From Flavobacterium sp. KACC 22763 (GTDB lineage Bacteria > Bacteroidota > Bacteroidia > Flavobacteriales > Flavobacteriaceae), in NCBI RefSeq assembly GCF_028736155.1, contig NZ_CP117879.1, positions 1,054,001-1,118,000 of the forward strand: DNA of 64,000 nt, written 5' to 3'. Under the pieces are notes generated by a model that searched no databases, had not been told where the DNA came from, and saw nothing but the letters and a program-made list of their open reading frames with translations. The position numbers and the translations under genes are program-made. This document shows positions 1 to 9,349 of this stretch, one piece after another (the first letter of the stretch is position 1; every line of letters starts with the position of its first letter).

Positions 1-16
1 TAAAGCAAATCAAAAT

Positions 17-51
17 GGCTTTAGCCAAACATGCGTGATTTGGCTAAAGCC
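17..51. repeat. Inverted repeat (REP-like hairpin)
   Basis: Perfect 13-bp arms (GGCTTTAGCCAAA at 17-29 and its complement at 39-51) enclose a 9-nt loop. It lies beside a second, unrelated palindrome at 74-93, an arrangement typical of interspersed REP-like elements in flavobacterial intergenic DNA. There is no coding sequence here and the function is unknown. Confidence 0.6.
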
Positions 52-73
52 TTATTCTTACGATGATTAAAAA

Positions 74-93
74 CCTCCAGCTGAAGCTGGAGG
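74..93. repeat. Short palindrome (REP-like)
   Basis: Eight-bp perfect arms (CCTCCAGC and GCTGGAGG) flank a TGAA loop. It is GC-rich compared with its surroundings, which suggests a mobile or interspersed palindrome rather than a terminator, since no T-tract follows on either strand. Confidence 0.55.
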
Positions 94-173
94 CTACTCA
101 TAAAAAAAGCTCACTTAAAGAGTTTTGAATTATTCTTAAATCTGTTTAATCTGCCAAATCTGCGAGAGAACAA

Positions 174-220
174 ATAAAAAAATGCTGGAATAAATCGTGT
201 TTACGATTTGTCCCAGCATT
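174..220 (-). terminator. Terminator of the aspartate/asparagine operon
   Basis: A hairpin with an outer stem AATGCTGG/CCAGCATT and an inner stem AAATCGT/ACGATTT. On the minus strand it is followed by a run of T residues. It sits 27 bp after the stop of the porin gene, so it probably ends the aspT-aspD-ansB-porin transcript. Confidence 0.8.
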
Positions 221-246
221 TCCAATTGAGTTAGTTACTTAAATTA

Positions 247-1440
247 TTACAATACCACCAAAGGAGAAATTACGCCAAGCATAATTCTTCCGCTTGTGGT
301 ATTAGATTGTCCCAAATCTGTTTTAGCATAATCGCTGTAATTATAGAATCGCTGCACATAAGTAGCAAAAAACTTTAAATTGAAGTTTTTGATGGGATAA
401 AATTCCACAGTCGGAATAATACCATATGCAGTACGAATTCGGTTCGAGCTTATAGAAGGATCGGGAATATCTTTCCACGAAGCCTTACTTGTCATTCCGA
501 TAATCGTAAGTTTCCATTGTTCATTTAGAGAATATACAGTTCTAAGCCAATGTTCTACATAATACACATTTTCTGCAGCGTGATCTAAAACAGTATCTGG
601 AATAATAGTACTCACAACTCCAGTTCGATCTAAATCTTCGCTACTCCATTTGAAATCATATTGAAAAAGCCATTTTTTGCTTCGAAACTGATTTCCTAAT
701 GCTGTATAATACATATTTACCGGTCTTCCATTTTTTGTGGCTTCCTGAAAAATACTGAAACTGTAAATGGTTTTAAATTTTCCGTCTAAAAAACTTCCAT
801 TCCAGTTTCCAACATAAGCGGCAGGAAATTTGGCTTCTTCAACATCTGGTACATTTTGATATAGTTCAGAAAAAGTTTTGGTTCTGGAGTTTAAAATCTG
901 TCCAGAAAAAACATGATTCGCATTTAGTTTCCAGTTCACCTGAACTCCAGTTAAAAAGTTGTCTGAATTATCCACAATATCATTGTACTGATAGATATCA
1001 ATTGGGTTCATATCAAACTCGTAACCACCCCAGTTTGCTGTCATTTTTCCAATTGCAATGCTTGTTCTTTCAGATATTTTATATCCAATAAAAGCCAAGT
1101 CAGTAGAACTGCTGATGTTATCGGTAGATTGCGGTTCAGTTTCTTTAGTATATCGGTCTCTAAATCTAAAGAATACTTTGTCCTTATACACTTTTCCTTT
1201 TACTTCCAATCTAAATTGGTTTACTTCGAATTTACTGCCAGTGTAATTTCCGTCATCAAAATAGGTGTTAAAACCTACTTGAGTATTAAAAATTAAATCA
1301 ACATTGTTTAGCAAATCAACTTTGGTTGCTTTTATTAAAGGCGTTTTATGATTTAGGATCGTATCGGTCTGTTTTTCCTGCTGTGCATAAGCACCTGCTG
1401 ACAGAAAAACGCTCAAAATTATAAAAGTTAAGACACGCAT
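247..1440 (-). CDS. Outer-membrane beta-barrel porin-like protein
   Basis: A 397-residue protein with a clear signal peptide (hydrophobic residues 4-19, cleavage near AYA-QQ). The rest is rich in alternating hydrophobic/polar stretches with many aromatic residues and ends in a hydrophobic strand (VISPLVVL), as expected of an outer-membrane beta barrel of the phosphate-selective-porin/OprO-like type. It is the last gene of a minus-strand run with asparaginase (19 bp upstream), AspD and AspT, so I infer that it admits asparagine, aspartate or small peptides across the outer membrane. Family membership is inferred from composition and length; substrate is inferred only from context. Confidence 0.7.
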   Translation of the reverse strand: MRVLTFIILSVFLSAGAYAQQEKQTDTILNHKTPLIKATKVDLLNNVDLIFNTQVGFNTYFDDGNYTGSKFEVNQFRLEVKGKVYKDKVFFRFRDRYTKETEPQSTDNISSSTDLAFIGYKISERTSIAIGKMTANWGGYEFDMNPIDIYQYNDIVDNSDNFLTGVQVNWKLNANHVFSGQILNSRTKTFSELYQNVPDVEEAKFPAAYVGNWNGSFLDGKFKTIYSFSIFQEATKNGRPVNMYYTALGNQFRSKKWLFQYDFKWSSEDLDRTGVVSTIIPDTVLDHAAENVYYVEHWLRTVYSLNEQWKLTIIGMTSKASWKDIPDPSISSNRIRTAYGIIPTVEFYPIKNFNLKFFATYVQRFYNYSDYAKTDLGQSNTTSGRIMLGVISPLVVL

Positions 1441-1459
1441 AATTTACAATTTCAATTGA

Positions 1460-2509
1460 TTAATACTCAAAGAAATACTCCTGCAGTTTTTTGCTGTCAG
1501 TAGTTTGGGTAAGACCAAGCATCAATAAAATTCTCGCTTTTTGCGGAATTAAATCATCTGCGACTATAGTGCCAAGCTTTTGATCATCGGTTTCATCAAA
1601 TAAAGTAACTCTTCCAGACGGTACTCTAGAAGCTCTTGCAACAGCAATTCCCTTTTTAACAGCGCTTGCCGCAGCATCTGAGTTTACTTTATTTAGATTT
1701 CCGTTACCTAAACCGCCCGTAACAATTCCTTTTACTCCAGAAGCCACATAGGCATTTATTGCGGTTGCAGGCGTATCAGCATATAATTCTACAACAGCTA
1801 CATCTGGTAAAGTTGTTAAACCTGTAATATCAAAAGGAGTGCTTTTATTAGCTTTTCTTACCGGAGTTTCATAAAGAGAAACTTTTCCATCATAAACCTG
1901 TCCGATTGGACCATTGTTAGGCGCTGTAAATGCATTTAAGTGTGTTGTGCTAGTTTTTACGGCACTTCTTCCTGTAAAAATGTATTCATTAAATACTAAT
2001 AAAACACCACTGTGCGCCGCTTGTTTTGAAGCTGCAAGAGTTACTGCATCATATAAATTCTTTGGACCATCTGCGCTTATGGCTGTTGCTGGACGCATAG
2101 AACCAGTAATGATTACAGGTTTGTCAGATCTTACGGTTAGCGATAAAAAATAAGCTGTTTCTTCTTGCGTATCGGTTCCGTGTGTGATTACGATTCCGTC
2201 AGCTTCGTTATTTTTATAAATCTCATTGATTCTTTTATTCAGCTTGATCCAAATATCGACAGTCATGTCCTGACTTCCCACATTTGAAATCTGCTCTCCA
2301 GAAATTTCTGCAACTTTGTCAATTCCTGGAACGGCAGCAATTAAATCTTTAATTGGCAATTGTCCCGCGGTATAAGCAGAACGATCTGCTGAAGCGCCCT
2401 GTCCCGCAATTGTTCCTCCTGTTGCCAGTATTTTGATTCTAGGTAATTTTTGAGCATAAATACCCGTTACTAATAAAACCGATAATAATAATGTAAATAA
2501 ATTTTTCAT
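1460..2509 (-). CDS. ansB: Type II (secreted) L-asparaginase
   Basis: A 349-residue protein that hydrolyses L-asparagine to aspartate and ammonia. A signal peptide (residues 1-20, ending IYA-Q) places it in the periplasm, as for type II enzymes. The first nucleophile motif TGGTIAG is at residues 30-36 (Thr33) and the second, HGTDTQEET, at 110-118 (Thr112, Asp113); both are intact. The length is normal for the family. It lies 30 bp downstream of the aspartate 4-decarboxylase gene and 19 bp upstream of the porin gene, so its product aspartate would feed AspT/AspD in the same transcript. Confidence 0.95.
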   Translation of the reverse strand: MKNLFTLLLSVLLVTGIYAQKLPRIKILATGGTIAGQGASADRSAYTAGQLPIKDLIAAVPGIDKVAEISGEQISNVGSQDMTVDIWIKLNKRINEIYKNNEADGIVITHGTDTQEETAYFLSLTVRSDKPVIITGSMRPATAISADGPKNLYDAVTLAASKQAAHSGVLLVFNEYIFTGRSAVKTSTTHLNAFTAPNNGPIGQVYDGKVSLYETPVRKANKSTPFDITGLTTLPDVAVVELYADTPATAINAYVASGVKGIVTGGLGNGNLNKVNSDAAASAVKKGIAVARASRVPSGRVTLFDETDDQKLGTIVADDLIPQKARILLMLGLTQTTDSKKLQEYFFEY

Positions 2510-2539
2510 AGATCAAATGTGTTTAATTTCAGATTACTA

Positions 2540-4186
2540 CTATTTTTTTGAGTTTTCCCAGCTGGTTACGTATTCCAATAGAATTTTACGGATATTTTTT
2601 CCAAGAATCAGATAACTATCCGTTGGAAGATTGGCAAGAGAAACTCTGATACTCCATTCTGGACCAGCAAAACCCCCTCCATTTAAAAGTACAATGGCTG
2701 TTTTTTCTGCCAAACGGAATAAAACATCAACAGGTTCAAAATTCGTTTTCAGCCAATTGGCAAAATCGTCACCATAAAAGTGTTTTGCTGCCACCATAAC
2801 ATCAATTTCAGAATAATATCCTGCACGCATTGGATCTTCAAGAATTGGCACTTCTAGTCCTTCCCATAATAAGCCAAGACGTTTGTGAATAATAGACTGT
2901 GTAAGCGTTTTATAAACATCTTGAGTGTCTAATAGACAAAATGCAGAGAAAAGCATCATTTGAAATTGCTGAGGTAGTGACAACCCAGCTGTGTGGTTTA
3001 AAGCTACTTGACGGCTATCGGCAACAAGTCTGTCAATAAACTTGATTTTTTCTGGCTCTAATGTCAGAGAAGAATAGCGATCGTGTAGTTCTTTTTTAAG
3101 TTCTGGACTTAAATTGGCAATTTTTTTATCGAAAATATTGTCTTGATGAACTGCGATTGTTCCAAGTCTCCAGCCTGTACATCCAAAATATTTTGAGAAT
3201 GAATATACTGTGATGGTATTTTGCGGAATAATGGCCATTAATGATCTAAAATTATTAACGAATGTTCCATAAACATCATCCGTAATAATCATCAATCCTG
3301 GATTATGATTTTTTACAATATCAGCAATGTAATTTAATGTATCGATACTCATTGCAGAAGATGGCGGATTGCTCGGATTTACCACAAAAGCAACTTTTAC
3401 AGCTGGATCTTTTAGCTTGTCCAATTCAGAATTTGGATATTGCCAAGTATGGAATCCGTTTTCGCCAACTCCGCTTGCTTCTACATAAACGACATCAAAT
3501 TTGTATCGATCTAATTCCGGAATTTCGATATATGGCGTAAAAGTAGGAGTAAGCAATGCTATTTTATCACCACGCTCGGTAAGATGGTTTTGCATTAGCG
3601 AATCAAAAATATAGCACATTGCCGCAGTTCCGCCTTCAACAGCAAAAATGTCATATTTGCCTTTGTCGTTTCCTGTACCGCACATTTCCTGCACTAAATA
3701 GTCATGAACAATAATTTCTATCTGACTTAGCATACGATCAGGAACAGGATAATTAAATCCGATTACAGCTTCTATCCATTCACGAATCCACGCATCACCA
3801 TCAAAATCATGTTTATCGACACCATAATGATATGTTTTTTCTAAAAGCGATGCGGCAGGAGCATCTTTATGTTTCGCTAAAAATGCTTCAAAGCGAGAAG
3901 ATACTCCGCTTTTGTTTTGTACAATTCCGGCTAGAATGCCTTGTTCTTCCATAACATTGCGACATTCTTCTAATGCAAATTGTCCGAAAAGGAAAAAAGC
4001 TTCTCTAGGAACGGTAGCAATCCAGTTTGGGTTTCCTCTTCCTGCATTAAGCGTTATCGCTGTCGATTTAAGCGCGCTTTCTTCTGCCAGATGAATTAAT
4101 TCATTTTTAATTTCAAATGGACTGAGGGTCTGAAGTGTTTTTTCTACCTCTCTTGATGTTTTTATTTTTGAAATATCAATTGCCAT
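2540..4186 (-). CDS. aspD: Bifunctional aspartate transaminase / aspartate 4-decarboxylase
   Basis: A 548-residue fold-type I PLP enzyme. It shows NPSNPPS at 270-276, the PLP-proximal TDDVYGTF at 302-309 and the Schiff-base lysine in SFSKYFGCTGWRLG (Lys332). The length and the long N-terminal extension match aspartate beta-decarboxylases (AspD/ASD) rather than ordinary 400-residue aminotransferases. The enzyme converts aspartate to alanine and CO2, consuming a cytoplasmic proton. It sits 38 bp downstream of aspT, the aspartate/alanine exchanger, which is the classic partner. No signal peptide, so it is cytoplasmic. Regulation is not evident; it probably shares the aspT promoter. Confidence 0.95.
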   Translation of the reverse strand: MAIDISKIKTSREVEKTLQTLSPFEIKNELIHLAEESALKSTAITLNAGRGNPNWIATVPREAFFLFGQFALEECRNVMEEQGILAGIVQNKSGVSSRFEAFLAKHKDAPAASLLEKTYHYGVDKHDFDGDAWIREWIEAVIGFNYPVPDRMLSQIEIIVHDYLVQEMCGTGNDKGKYDIFAVEGGTAAMCYIFDSLMQNHLTERGDKIALLTPTFTPYIEIPELDRYKFDVVYVEASGVGENGFHTWQYPNSELDKLKDPAVKVAFVVNPSNPPSSAMSIDTLNYIADIVKNHNPGLMIITDDVYGTFVNNFRSLMAIIPQNTITVYSFSKYFGCTGWRLGTIAVHQDNIFDKKIANLSPELKKELHDRYSSLTLEPEKIKFIDRLVADSRQVALNHTAGLSLPQQFQMMLFSAFCLLDTQDVYKTLTQSIIHKRLGLLWEGLEVPILEDPMRAGYYSEIDVMVAAKHFYGDDFANWLKTNFEPVDVLFRLAEKTAIVLLNGGGFAGPEWSIRVSLANLPTDSYLILGKNIRKILLEYVTSWENSKK

Positions 4187-4224
4187 AACTAAAATGTTTT
4201 TTAGAGATTATATAAAAAATTCGA

Positions 4225-5919
4225 CTAACTCATGATTAAAATAATGACGACACCCCATATAATGAGCAGCGTATTACCAACGGCATAGGTCACAGTGTAA
4301 CCCAATGCAGGGGTTTTGCTCTTAACAGCGTCCTGTAAAGCTCCTAAGGCAGCAGTAGTAGTTCTTGCCCCGGCAGCGCATCCCAAGTTGATGATAGGAT
4401 GGAATTTGAAAATATACCTTCCGATAAGAAGTCCCAGTATTAACGGAATCGCCGTTGCTGCAGCACCTGCGATAAAAAGTCCCCAACCAGCTTCTTGAAA
4501 GCCAACAATAAAGCTTGGTCCAGCTGTAATACCCACAACGGCTATAAAAATGTTTAATCCAACATTATTCATAATCCACAAAGCAGGTTCTGGAATTCGC
4601 CCAAAAGTAGGATGCTGACCTCTTAACCATCCGAAGAATAGTCCAGAAATTAAGGCACCTCCACTGGTACTTAGACTTATTGGCACTCCGCTAATTTTAA
4701 CGGTCAATGCACCTAGTAATCCGCCAAGAACTATTCCTAAACCAACAAATGCCATATCAGTTGAGTTTGTAGGACGGTCTGGATAACCAATATGCACGGC
4801 AACTTGATCCACATCTCGTTTGATGCCCACTAATTCTATCATGTCACCTTTTTGCATAACCGTATTGGGCAATATAGGCATCTGAATTCCAGCTCTTTTT
4901 AATGATCTTATTACAACACCGTGCATATATTTTACATGACGTAAATCAGCAAGCGTTTTGCCTATCACTTCTTTTTTTACGATTAATACGCTTAAGACTT
5001 CTACTGGAAAATTAAGAAGCTCGATATCCAGCACTTCTTTTTCATTTACAGCGACATAGTTCATCATGTATTCTCTTCTTCCGCCTAGCGCCACAACATC
5101 ATTTTCTTGAATTACAAATTCTGGAGTAGCATCTATGATTTCTTTTCCTCTTCTGATTCGTTGTATAAACAAGCGTCTGCCTTTGCTTTCAAGTTCATTT
5201 TCAATCTCTAAAACCGTTTTATTGCAGGCATAAGAGTGTGAAGCAATCTGATAAGCATTGTATATTACGCGATCATAAGCAGAGGCAATACTTGGATCAT
5301 CGCCAATGGCATCTCCACCAAGCTGAATTTCAAGTTCTTTTGCTTTTTCTACCAAATTGCCTCCCAATAATTTTGGTCCGATAGAAGCTAGTAGCCAAGC
5401 AGATCCAGCAGTTCCGAAAATATAAGTAACAGCGTATGCCACTGGGATTTTATTAATTAATGCCGTTTTCTGATCAGCAGGAATTCCGAGCTGATTAATC
5501 GTGTCGGATGCAACGCCAATTACAGCAGATATGGTTTGAGAGCCCGCAAGCATTCCTGCAGTTAGACCCATATCGTATCCCATAATTTTACCGATAACAT
5601 AAGGACATATCAAACATAAAACACAAACAATTGCGGCATAAAGCATTTGAGGAAGTCCATCTTTTTTTAGGCCTCCAAAAAACTGGGGTCCAACGCTATA
5701 CCCGACAGCGAAAAGAAACATCAGAAAAAATACTGATTTTACGTTAGGAGAAATGACAATGTCTAATTGTCCGACCAAAACTCCCACAAGCAAAACACTA
5801 GTCACAGTCCCCAGAGAAAAGCTTCCTATTTTAAATTTTCCAATAAAGTAGCCTAACGATAAGGTTAGAAAAACGGCCAGTTCGGGATAATCTTTTAATG
5901 TAGTAATAATCCAATCCAT
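4225..5919 (-). CDS. aspT: Aspartate-alanine antiporter
   Basis: A 564-residue inner-membrane exchanger of the AspT/YidE family. An N-terminal membrane half (about residues 10-185) is followed by a soluble segment with two TrkA_C-like domains (about 205-375) and a second membrane half (385-564) containing the glycine-rich repeat and [13 protein letters not shown]. This layout is diagnostic for AspT. It exchanges external aspartate for internal alanine; with AspD this generates proton-motive force. First gene of the minus-strand module. The 539-bp gap upstream, shared with a divergent sulfatase gene, should hold its promoter. Confidence 0.93.
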   Translation of the reverse strand: MDWIITTLKDYPELAVFLTLSLGYFIGKFKIGSFSLGTVTSVLLVGVLVGQLDIVISPNVKSVFFLMFLFAVGYSVGPQFFGGLKKDGLPQMLYAAIVCVLCLICPYVIGKIMGYDMGLTAGMLAGSQTISAVIGVASDTINQLGIPADQKTALINKIPVAYAVTYIFGTAGSAWLLASIGPKLLGGNLVEKAKELEIQLGGDAIGDDPSIASAYDRVIYNAYQIASHSYACNKTVLEIENELESKGRRLFIQRIRRGKEIIDATPEFVIQENDVVALGGRREYMMNYVAVNEKEVLDIELLNFPVEVLSVLIVKKEVIGKTLADLRHVKYMHGVVIRSLKRAGIQMPILPNTVMQKGDMIELVGIKRDVDQVAVHIGYPDRPTNSTDMAFVGLGIVLGGLLGALTVKISGVPISLSTSGGALISGLFFGWLRGQHPTFGRIPEPALWIMNNVGLNIFIAVVGITAGPSFIVGFQEAGWGLFIAGAAATAIPLILGLLIGRYIFKFHPIINLGCAAGARTTTAALGALQDAVKSKTPALGYTVTYAVGNTLLIIWGVVIILIMS

Positions 5920-6458
5920 AAGTATTTGTTTTTAGTATAGATTTATTAATAATTGACTATGTAAATCGTAGGAGTAGGAAGAAGACTGGGGAAGTTTTTT
6001 TAGAACAGATTTGTTAGGTCTTTCAAAAATATGCCATAAAGTGAGAATAATTGCATAAAATGGAAGATGGACATGTTCCAAGTTATAATATGAAACAAAA
6101 AAACTTGCAACTTAACATTTTGATAATTAATGAATTTATGCAGATTTTCTCTAGGTTTTTAGGAATTTAAGTAAATCAAGAGGAACTTTTAAAAAAAATA
6201 TATTAAAGTGAAAATTCATAAAATAAATAGAAGTTTTATGAATTAAGTTCCAAGAATGAGCATTTAAGAAAAATATGCTCTCGTTTCATATTATAATTTG
6301 CAACCAGTTTAAAAAATCTTGCTTTTCTATTAATTGTAATTTTCTCTATCAAAAGAAAAAGGCTATTGTCTCTCAGAAAAGTAGAGCTATTAGTTATTTC
6401 TGTTGAAGCTTTTTTGCTAAGATTTCAAACAAACTACATTTAATTAAAATTTTAAACC
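5920..6458. promoter_or_regulatory. Divergent intergenic region between aspT and a sulfatase gene
   Basis: No gene is seen in these 539 bp. A 14-bp inverted repeat, TTATAATATGAAAC at 6083-6096 and its exact complement at 6283-6296, brackets about 190 bp. A small hairpin GAGCAT/ATGCTC lies at 6258-6280 and GTTCCAAG occurs both near 6075 and near 6247. These are candidate operators; I cannot assign promoters by eye. Confidence 0.4.
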
Positions 6459-8078
6459 ATGAAAAAAAATGCCTTAAAATTAATTTTTGCAGGTTTGCTG
6501 TGTTTCACTTTTATAGGATACATAAGCGCGCAAACCAAAAAGAAGCCTAACATCATTATGGTAATTTCTGATGATACTGGTTGGGGAGATTTAGGAGTTT
6601 ACGGCGGAGGAGTCGGACGCGGAATGCCGACACCAAATCTAGACAAAATGGCAAAAGAAGGAATGCAGTTTTGGTCCTTTTACGGACAACCAAGCTGTAC
6701 GCCTGGAAGAGCTGCCATGATTACTGGCCGTATTCCTAATAGAAGTGGTATGACTACAGTTGCTTTTCAAGGTCAGGGAGGAGGACTTCCTGCAGCTGAA
6801 TGGACATTGGCATCTGTACTTAAAAAAGCAAATTATAAAACCTACTTTTCAGGAAAATGGCACCTAGGAGAGGCAGATTATGCTATGCCAATTGCTCATG
6901 GTTTTGATAAAATGCAAAATGTAGTATTGTACCACTTGAATGCTTACACTTATTGCTTTCCATCATGGAATCCTGACATGGCGCCTGAGATTAGCGACTA
7001 CATAAAAAAAGCGACTAAAGGAATTTTAGAAGGAGAAGCAGGAAAACCAGCAAGAGAAGTAAGTCCGGTAACTGAAGAAAATATTGCCGAACTGGATATG
7101 AATATGGTTGACAATAATTTAAAACAGCTGGATGAGTATGGTAAATCAAAAGATCCATTTTTTATGTGCATCAATTTTGCTAAAAATCACCAGCCAAACT
7201 TGCCTTCTAAACAGTTTGCTGGAAAATCTCCTGCAAAAAGCAAATATGGCGATGCTGTTGTAGAAATGGATTATAATGTTGGACGAATTATGGATAAAAT
7301 CCGTCAGCTTGGAATTGCAGATAATACAATCGTAATTTATACTGTTGACAATGGAGCTTGGCAAGATGTACATCCAGATGCTGGTTATACGCCGTTTAGA
7401 GGTTCTAAAGGAACAGATCGTGAAGGAGGAAGCAGAGTTCCTGCAATTGCATGGTGGCCAGGCCAGATTGAAGCTGGAAGTGTAAGTCATGATATTGTGG
7501 GTGGTTTAGATTTAATGGCAACATTTGCAGCTTTGGCTGGAGTTGAATTGCCTAAAAATGATAGAGAAGGAAAACCTATCATTTTTGATAGCTATGACAT
7601 GTCTAATGTTTTGTTTAAAAAGGGAAAACCGCTTCGTGACAGATGGTTTTATTTTACAGAAAACGAATTATCTCCTGGAGCTGTACGTATAGGGAAATGG
7701 AAAGCAGTATTTAATACACGCGGAGATAATGGCGCGCAAGCAGGAAGCGATACGCCAGGACAGCAATTGGGCTGGAGAGGAGATCAGACTTATGTAGCAA
7801 CTGTTCCTGCTGTTTACGATTTATGGCAAGATCCGCAAGAGCGTTATGACCTTTTCATGAACAGCTTTACAGAGAAAACATGGACAATGGTAATTTTTGA
7901 TCAAGTTACTCTTGAACTGATGAAAACGTATGCTGCAACTCCGCCAAGACCACAGCAAAGTGGTTCTTATGGAGGACCAATGGAAATTGGTAAGTATAGA
8001 ACTATTGAGCAAGCTAAGCAATTGTTGAACAGTAAAGAATTATCACTTCCGCCTTTAAGTGTTGATCCTAAGCAATAA
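6459..8078 (+). CDS. Secreted formylglycine-dependent arylsulfatase
   Basis: A 539-residue S1-type sulfatase with a signal peptide (cleavage near ISA-Q, residues 22-25). Metal ligands Asp38-Asp39 are followed by the sulfatase signature at Cys80 (SCTPGR, residues 79-84), where Cys80 is converted to formylglycine. GKWHLGEADY follows at about 131. The C-terminal region is longer than in minimal sulfatases and ends in a proline-rich stretch. It hydrolyses a sulfate ester, but the substrate cannot be read from the sequence. It stands alone, divergent from aspT and 13 kb from the glycan locus, so a role in that locus is uncertain. Confidence 0.9.
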   Translation: MKKNALKLIFAGLLCFTFIGYISAQTKKKPNIIMVISDDTGWGDLGVYGGGVGRGMPTPNLDKMAKEGMQFWSFYGQPSCTPGRAAMITGRIPNRSGMTTVAFQGQGGGLPAAEWTLASVLKKANYKTYFSGKWHLGEADYAMPIAHGFDKMQNVVLYHLNAYTYCFPSWNPDMAPEISDYIKKATKGILEGEAGKPAREVSPVTEENIAELDMNMVDNNLKQLDEYGKSKDPFFMCINFAKNHQPNLPSKQFAGKSPAKSKYGDAVVEMDYNVGRIMDKIRQLGIADNTIVIYTVDNGAWQDVHPDAGYTPFRGSKGTDREGGSRVPAIAWWPGQIEAGSVSHDIVGGLDLMATFAALAGVELPKNDREGKPIIFDSYDMSNVLFKKGKPLRDRWFYFTENELSPGAVRIGKWKAVFNTRGDNGAQAGSDTPGQQLGWRGDQTYVATVPAVYDLWQDPQERYDLFMNSFTEKTWTMVIFDQVTLELMKTYAATPPRPQQSGSYGGPMEIGKYRTIEQAKQLLNSKELSLPPLSVDPKQ

Positions 8079-8090
8079 AATTTTTAAAAA

Positions 8091-8132
8091 ATTAAAAATT
8101 AAAAATTAAAAATTAAAAATTAAAAATTAAAA
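8091..8132. repeat. Tandem 7-bp repeat (ATTAAAA x6)
   Basis: Six perfect, adjacent copies of ATTAAAA lie 12 bp after the sulfatase stop codon. A slipped-strand microsatellite is the simplest explanation; it lies in the 3' untranslated region upstream of the terminator. Confidence 0.85.
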
Positions 8133-8169
8133 GGCAATATTACCTGCTTTATTAATTTTATAGATAAGC

Positions 8170-8213
8170 AAAACCATGTACTTTTCGTGAAAAGACATGG
8201 TTTTCTTTTTTTA
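8170..8213 (+). terminator. Terminator after the sulfatase gene
   Basis: A 10-bp stem AAAACCATGT/ACATGGTTTT with an inner CTTTTC/GAAAAG stem is followed by a T-rich run. It is positioned to end the sulfatase transcript. Confidence 0.75.
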
Positions 8214-8257
8214 TTAGTTATGCGTATATTTGAGAGAATAAAAAATTAAAAGCCATT

Positions 8258-9280
8258 ATGAAGAAAATAGGATTTTTATCATTTGGGCATTGGTCTAATC
8301 ATCCATCATACAAAACTCGTACTGCAGCAGATACCTTGTTGCAATCTATCGATTTGGCAGTTGCGGCTGAAGAAATAGGAATAGATGGCGCTTATTTTCG
8401 TGTACATCATTTTGCACAGCAGTTAGCTTCACCTTTTCCTCTACTTTCGGCTGTAGGCGCTAAGACTAGTAAAATAGAAATAGGAACAGGCGTAATTGAT
8501 ATGCGGTATGAAAACCCGATGTATATGGTTGAAGATGCTGGAGCTGCAGATTTGATATCAGAAGGACGTCTGCAACTCGGAATAAGCAGAGGATCGCCAG
8601 AGCAAGTTATCGATGGATGGCGTTACTTTGGTTACGAACCAGATGCAGGTGAAACCGATGCCGATATGGGGCGTAAAAAAGCTTTAGAGTTTTTGGATAA
8701 ATTGAGTGGAGAAGGATTTGCAGAACCCAATCCGTATCCGATGTTTCCAAATCCGCCTGGGTTGTTGCGTATTGAACCACATTCTGAAGGATTAAGAGAA
8801 AGAATCTGGTGGGGAGCAGCGTCAAACGCCACGGCTATTTGGGCAGCCGAAAACGGAATGCATCTTCAAAGTTCTACACTTAAATATGATGAAAATGGCA
8901 AGCCGTTTCATGTTCAGCAGGCAGAACAGATAAGATTATACAAAGAAGCTTGGAAGAAAGCAGGGCATCAGCGTGAAGCGAGAGTATCGGTTAGCCGTTC
9001 GATTTTTGCCCTAGTCAACGATCAGGATAAATATTATTTTGGCGGACAAGCAAAAGGCAATGATAGCTTTGGTTATATTGAACAAGACAAAAGAGCTATT
9101 TTCGGTAAAAGCTACACGGCTGAACCCGATAAATTGATTGAAGAACTTGCCCAAGATGAAGCAATTCAGGAAGCAGATACATTGTTGCTGACTATTCCGA
9201 ATACTTTAGGGGTAGATTATAACATACACATTCTATCCTCTATATTAGAACATGTTGCGCCTGCTTTGGGTTGGCGATGA
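8258..9280 (+). CDS. LLM-class flavin-dependent oxidoreductase
   Basis: A 340-residue cytoplasmic protein of the bacterial luciferase-like monooxygenase superfamily. Typical segments are the N-terminal strand KKIGFLSFGHW, the YFRVHHFAQQ segment near residue 46-55, and EIGTGVIDMRYENPMYMVEDAGAADLISEGRLQLGISRGSP split over residues 72-113 with the usual family spacing. It probably binds FMN or F420-like flavin; the substrate is unknown. It is a single gene between two terminators, with a leader of under 50 bp after the upstream terminator. Confidence 0.85.
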   Translation: MKKIGFLSFGHWSNHPSYKTRTAADTLLQSIDLAVAAEEIGIDGAYFRVHHFAQQLASPFPLLSAVGAKTSKIEIGTGVIDMRYENPMYMVEDAGAADLISEGRLQLGISRGSPEQVIDGWRYFGYEPDAGETDADMGRKKALEFLDKLSGEGFAEPNPYPMFPNPPGLLRIEPHSEGLRERIWWGAASNATAIWAAENGMHLQSSTLKYDENGKPFHVQQAEQIRLYKEAWKKAGHQREARVSVSRSIFALVNDQDKYYFGGQAKGNDSFGYIEQDKRAIFGKSYTAEPDKLIEELAQDEAIQEADTLLLTIPNTLGVDYNIHILSSILEHVAPALGWR

Positions 9281-9296
9281 GTTTTTATAAAGAAAG

Positions 9297-9331
9297 AAAA
9301 GCCCTCTGTTGATGAAACGAGGGCTTTTTTT
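9297..9331. terminator. Bidirectional terminator
   Basis: Stem AAAAGCCCTC/GAGGGCTTTT with a 12-nt loop and T-tracts on both strands. It separates the convergent oxidoreductase and chromate-transporter genes. Confidence 0.85.
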
Positions 9332-9349
9332 ATTGAATTTTGGTATCTA

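Noticed and set aside
8091..8132. ATTAAAA tandem array considered as an iteron or CRISPR-like array
   Set aside because: Units are 7 bp without spacers, purely A/T, located in a 3' untranslated region; a microsatellite is sufficient.
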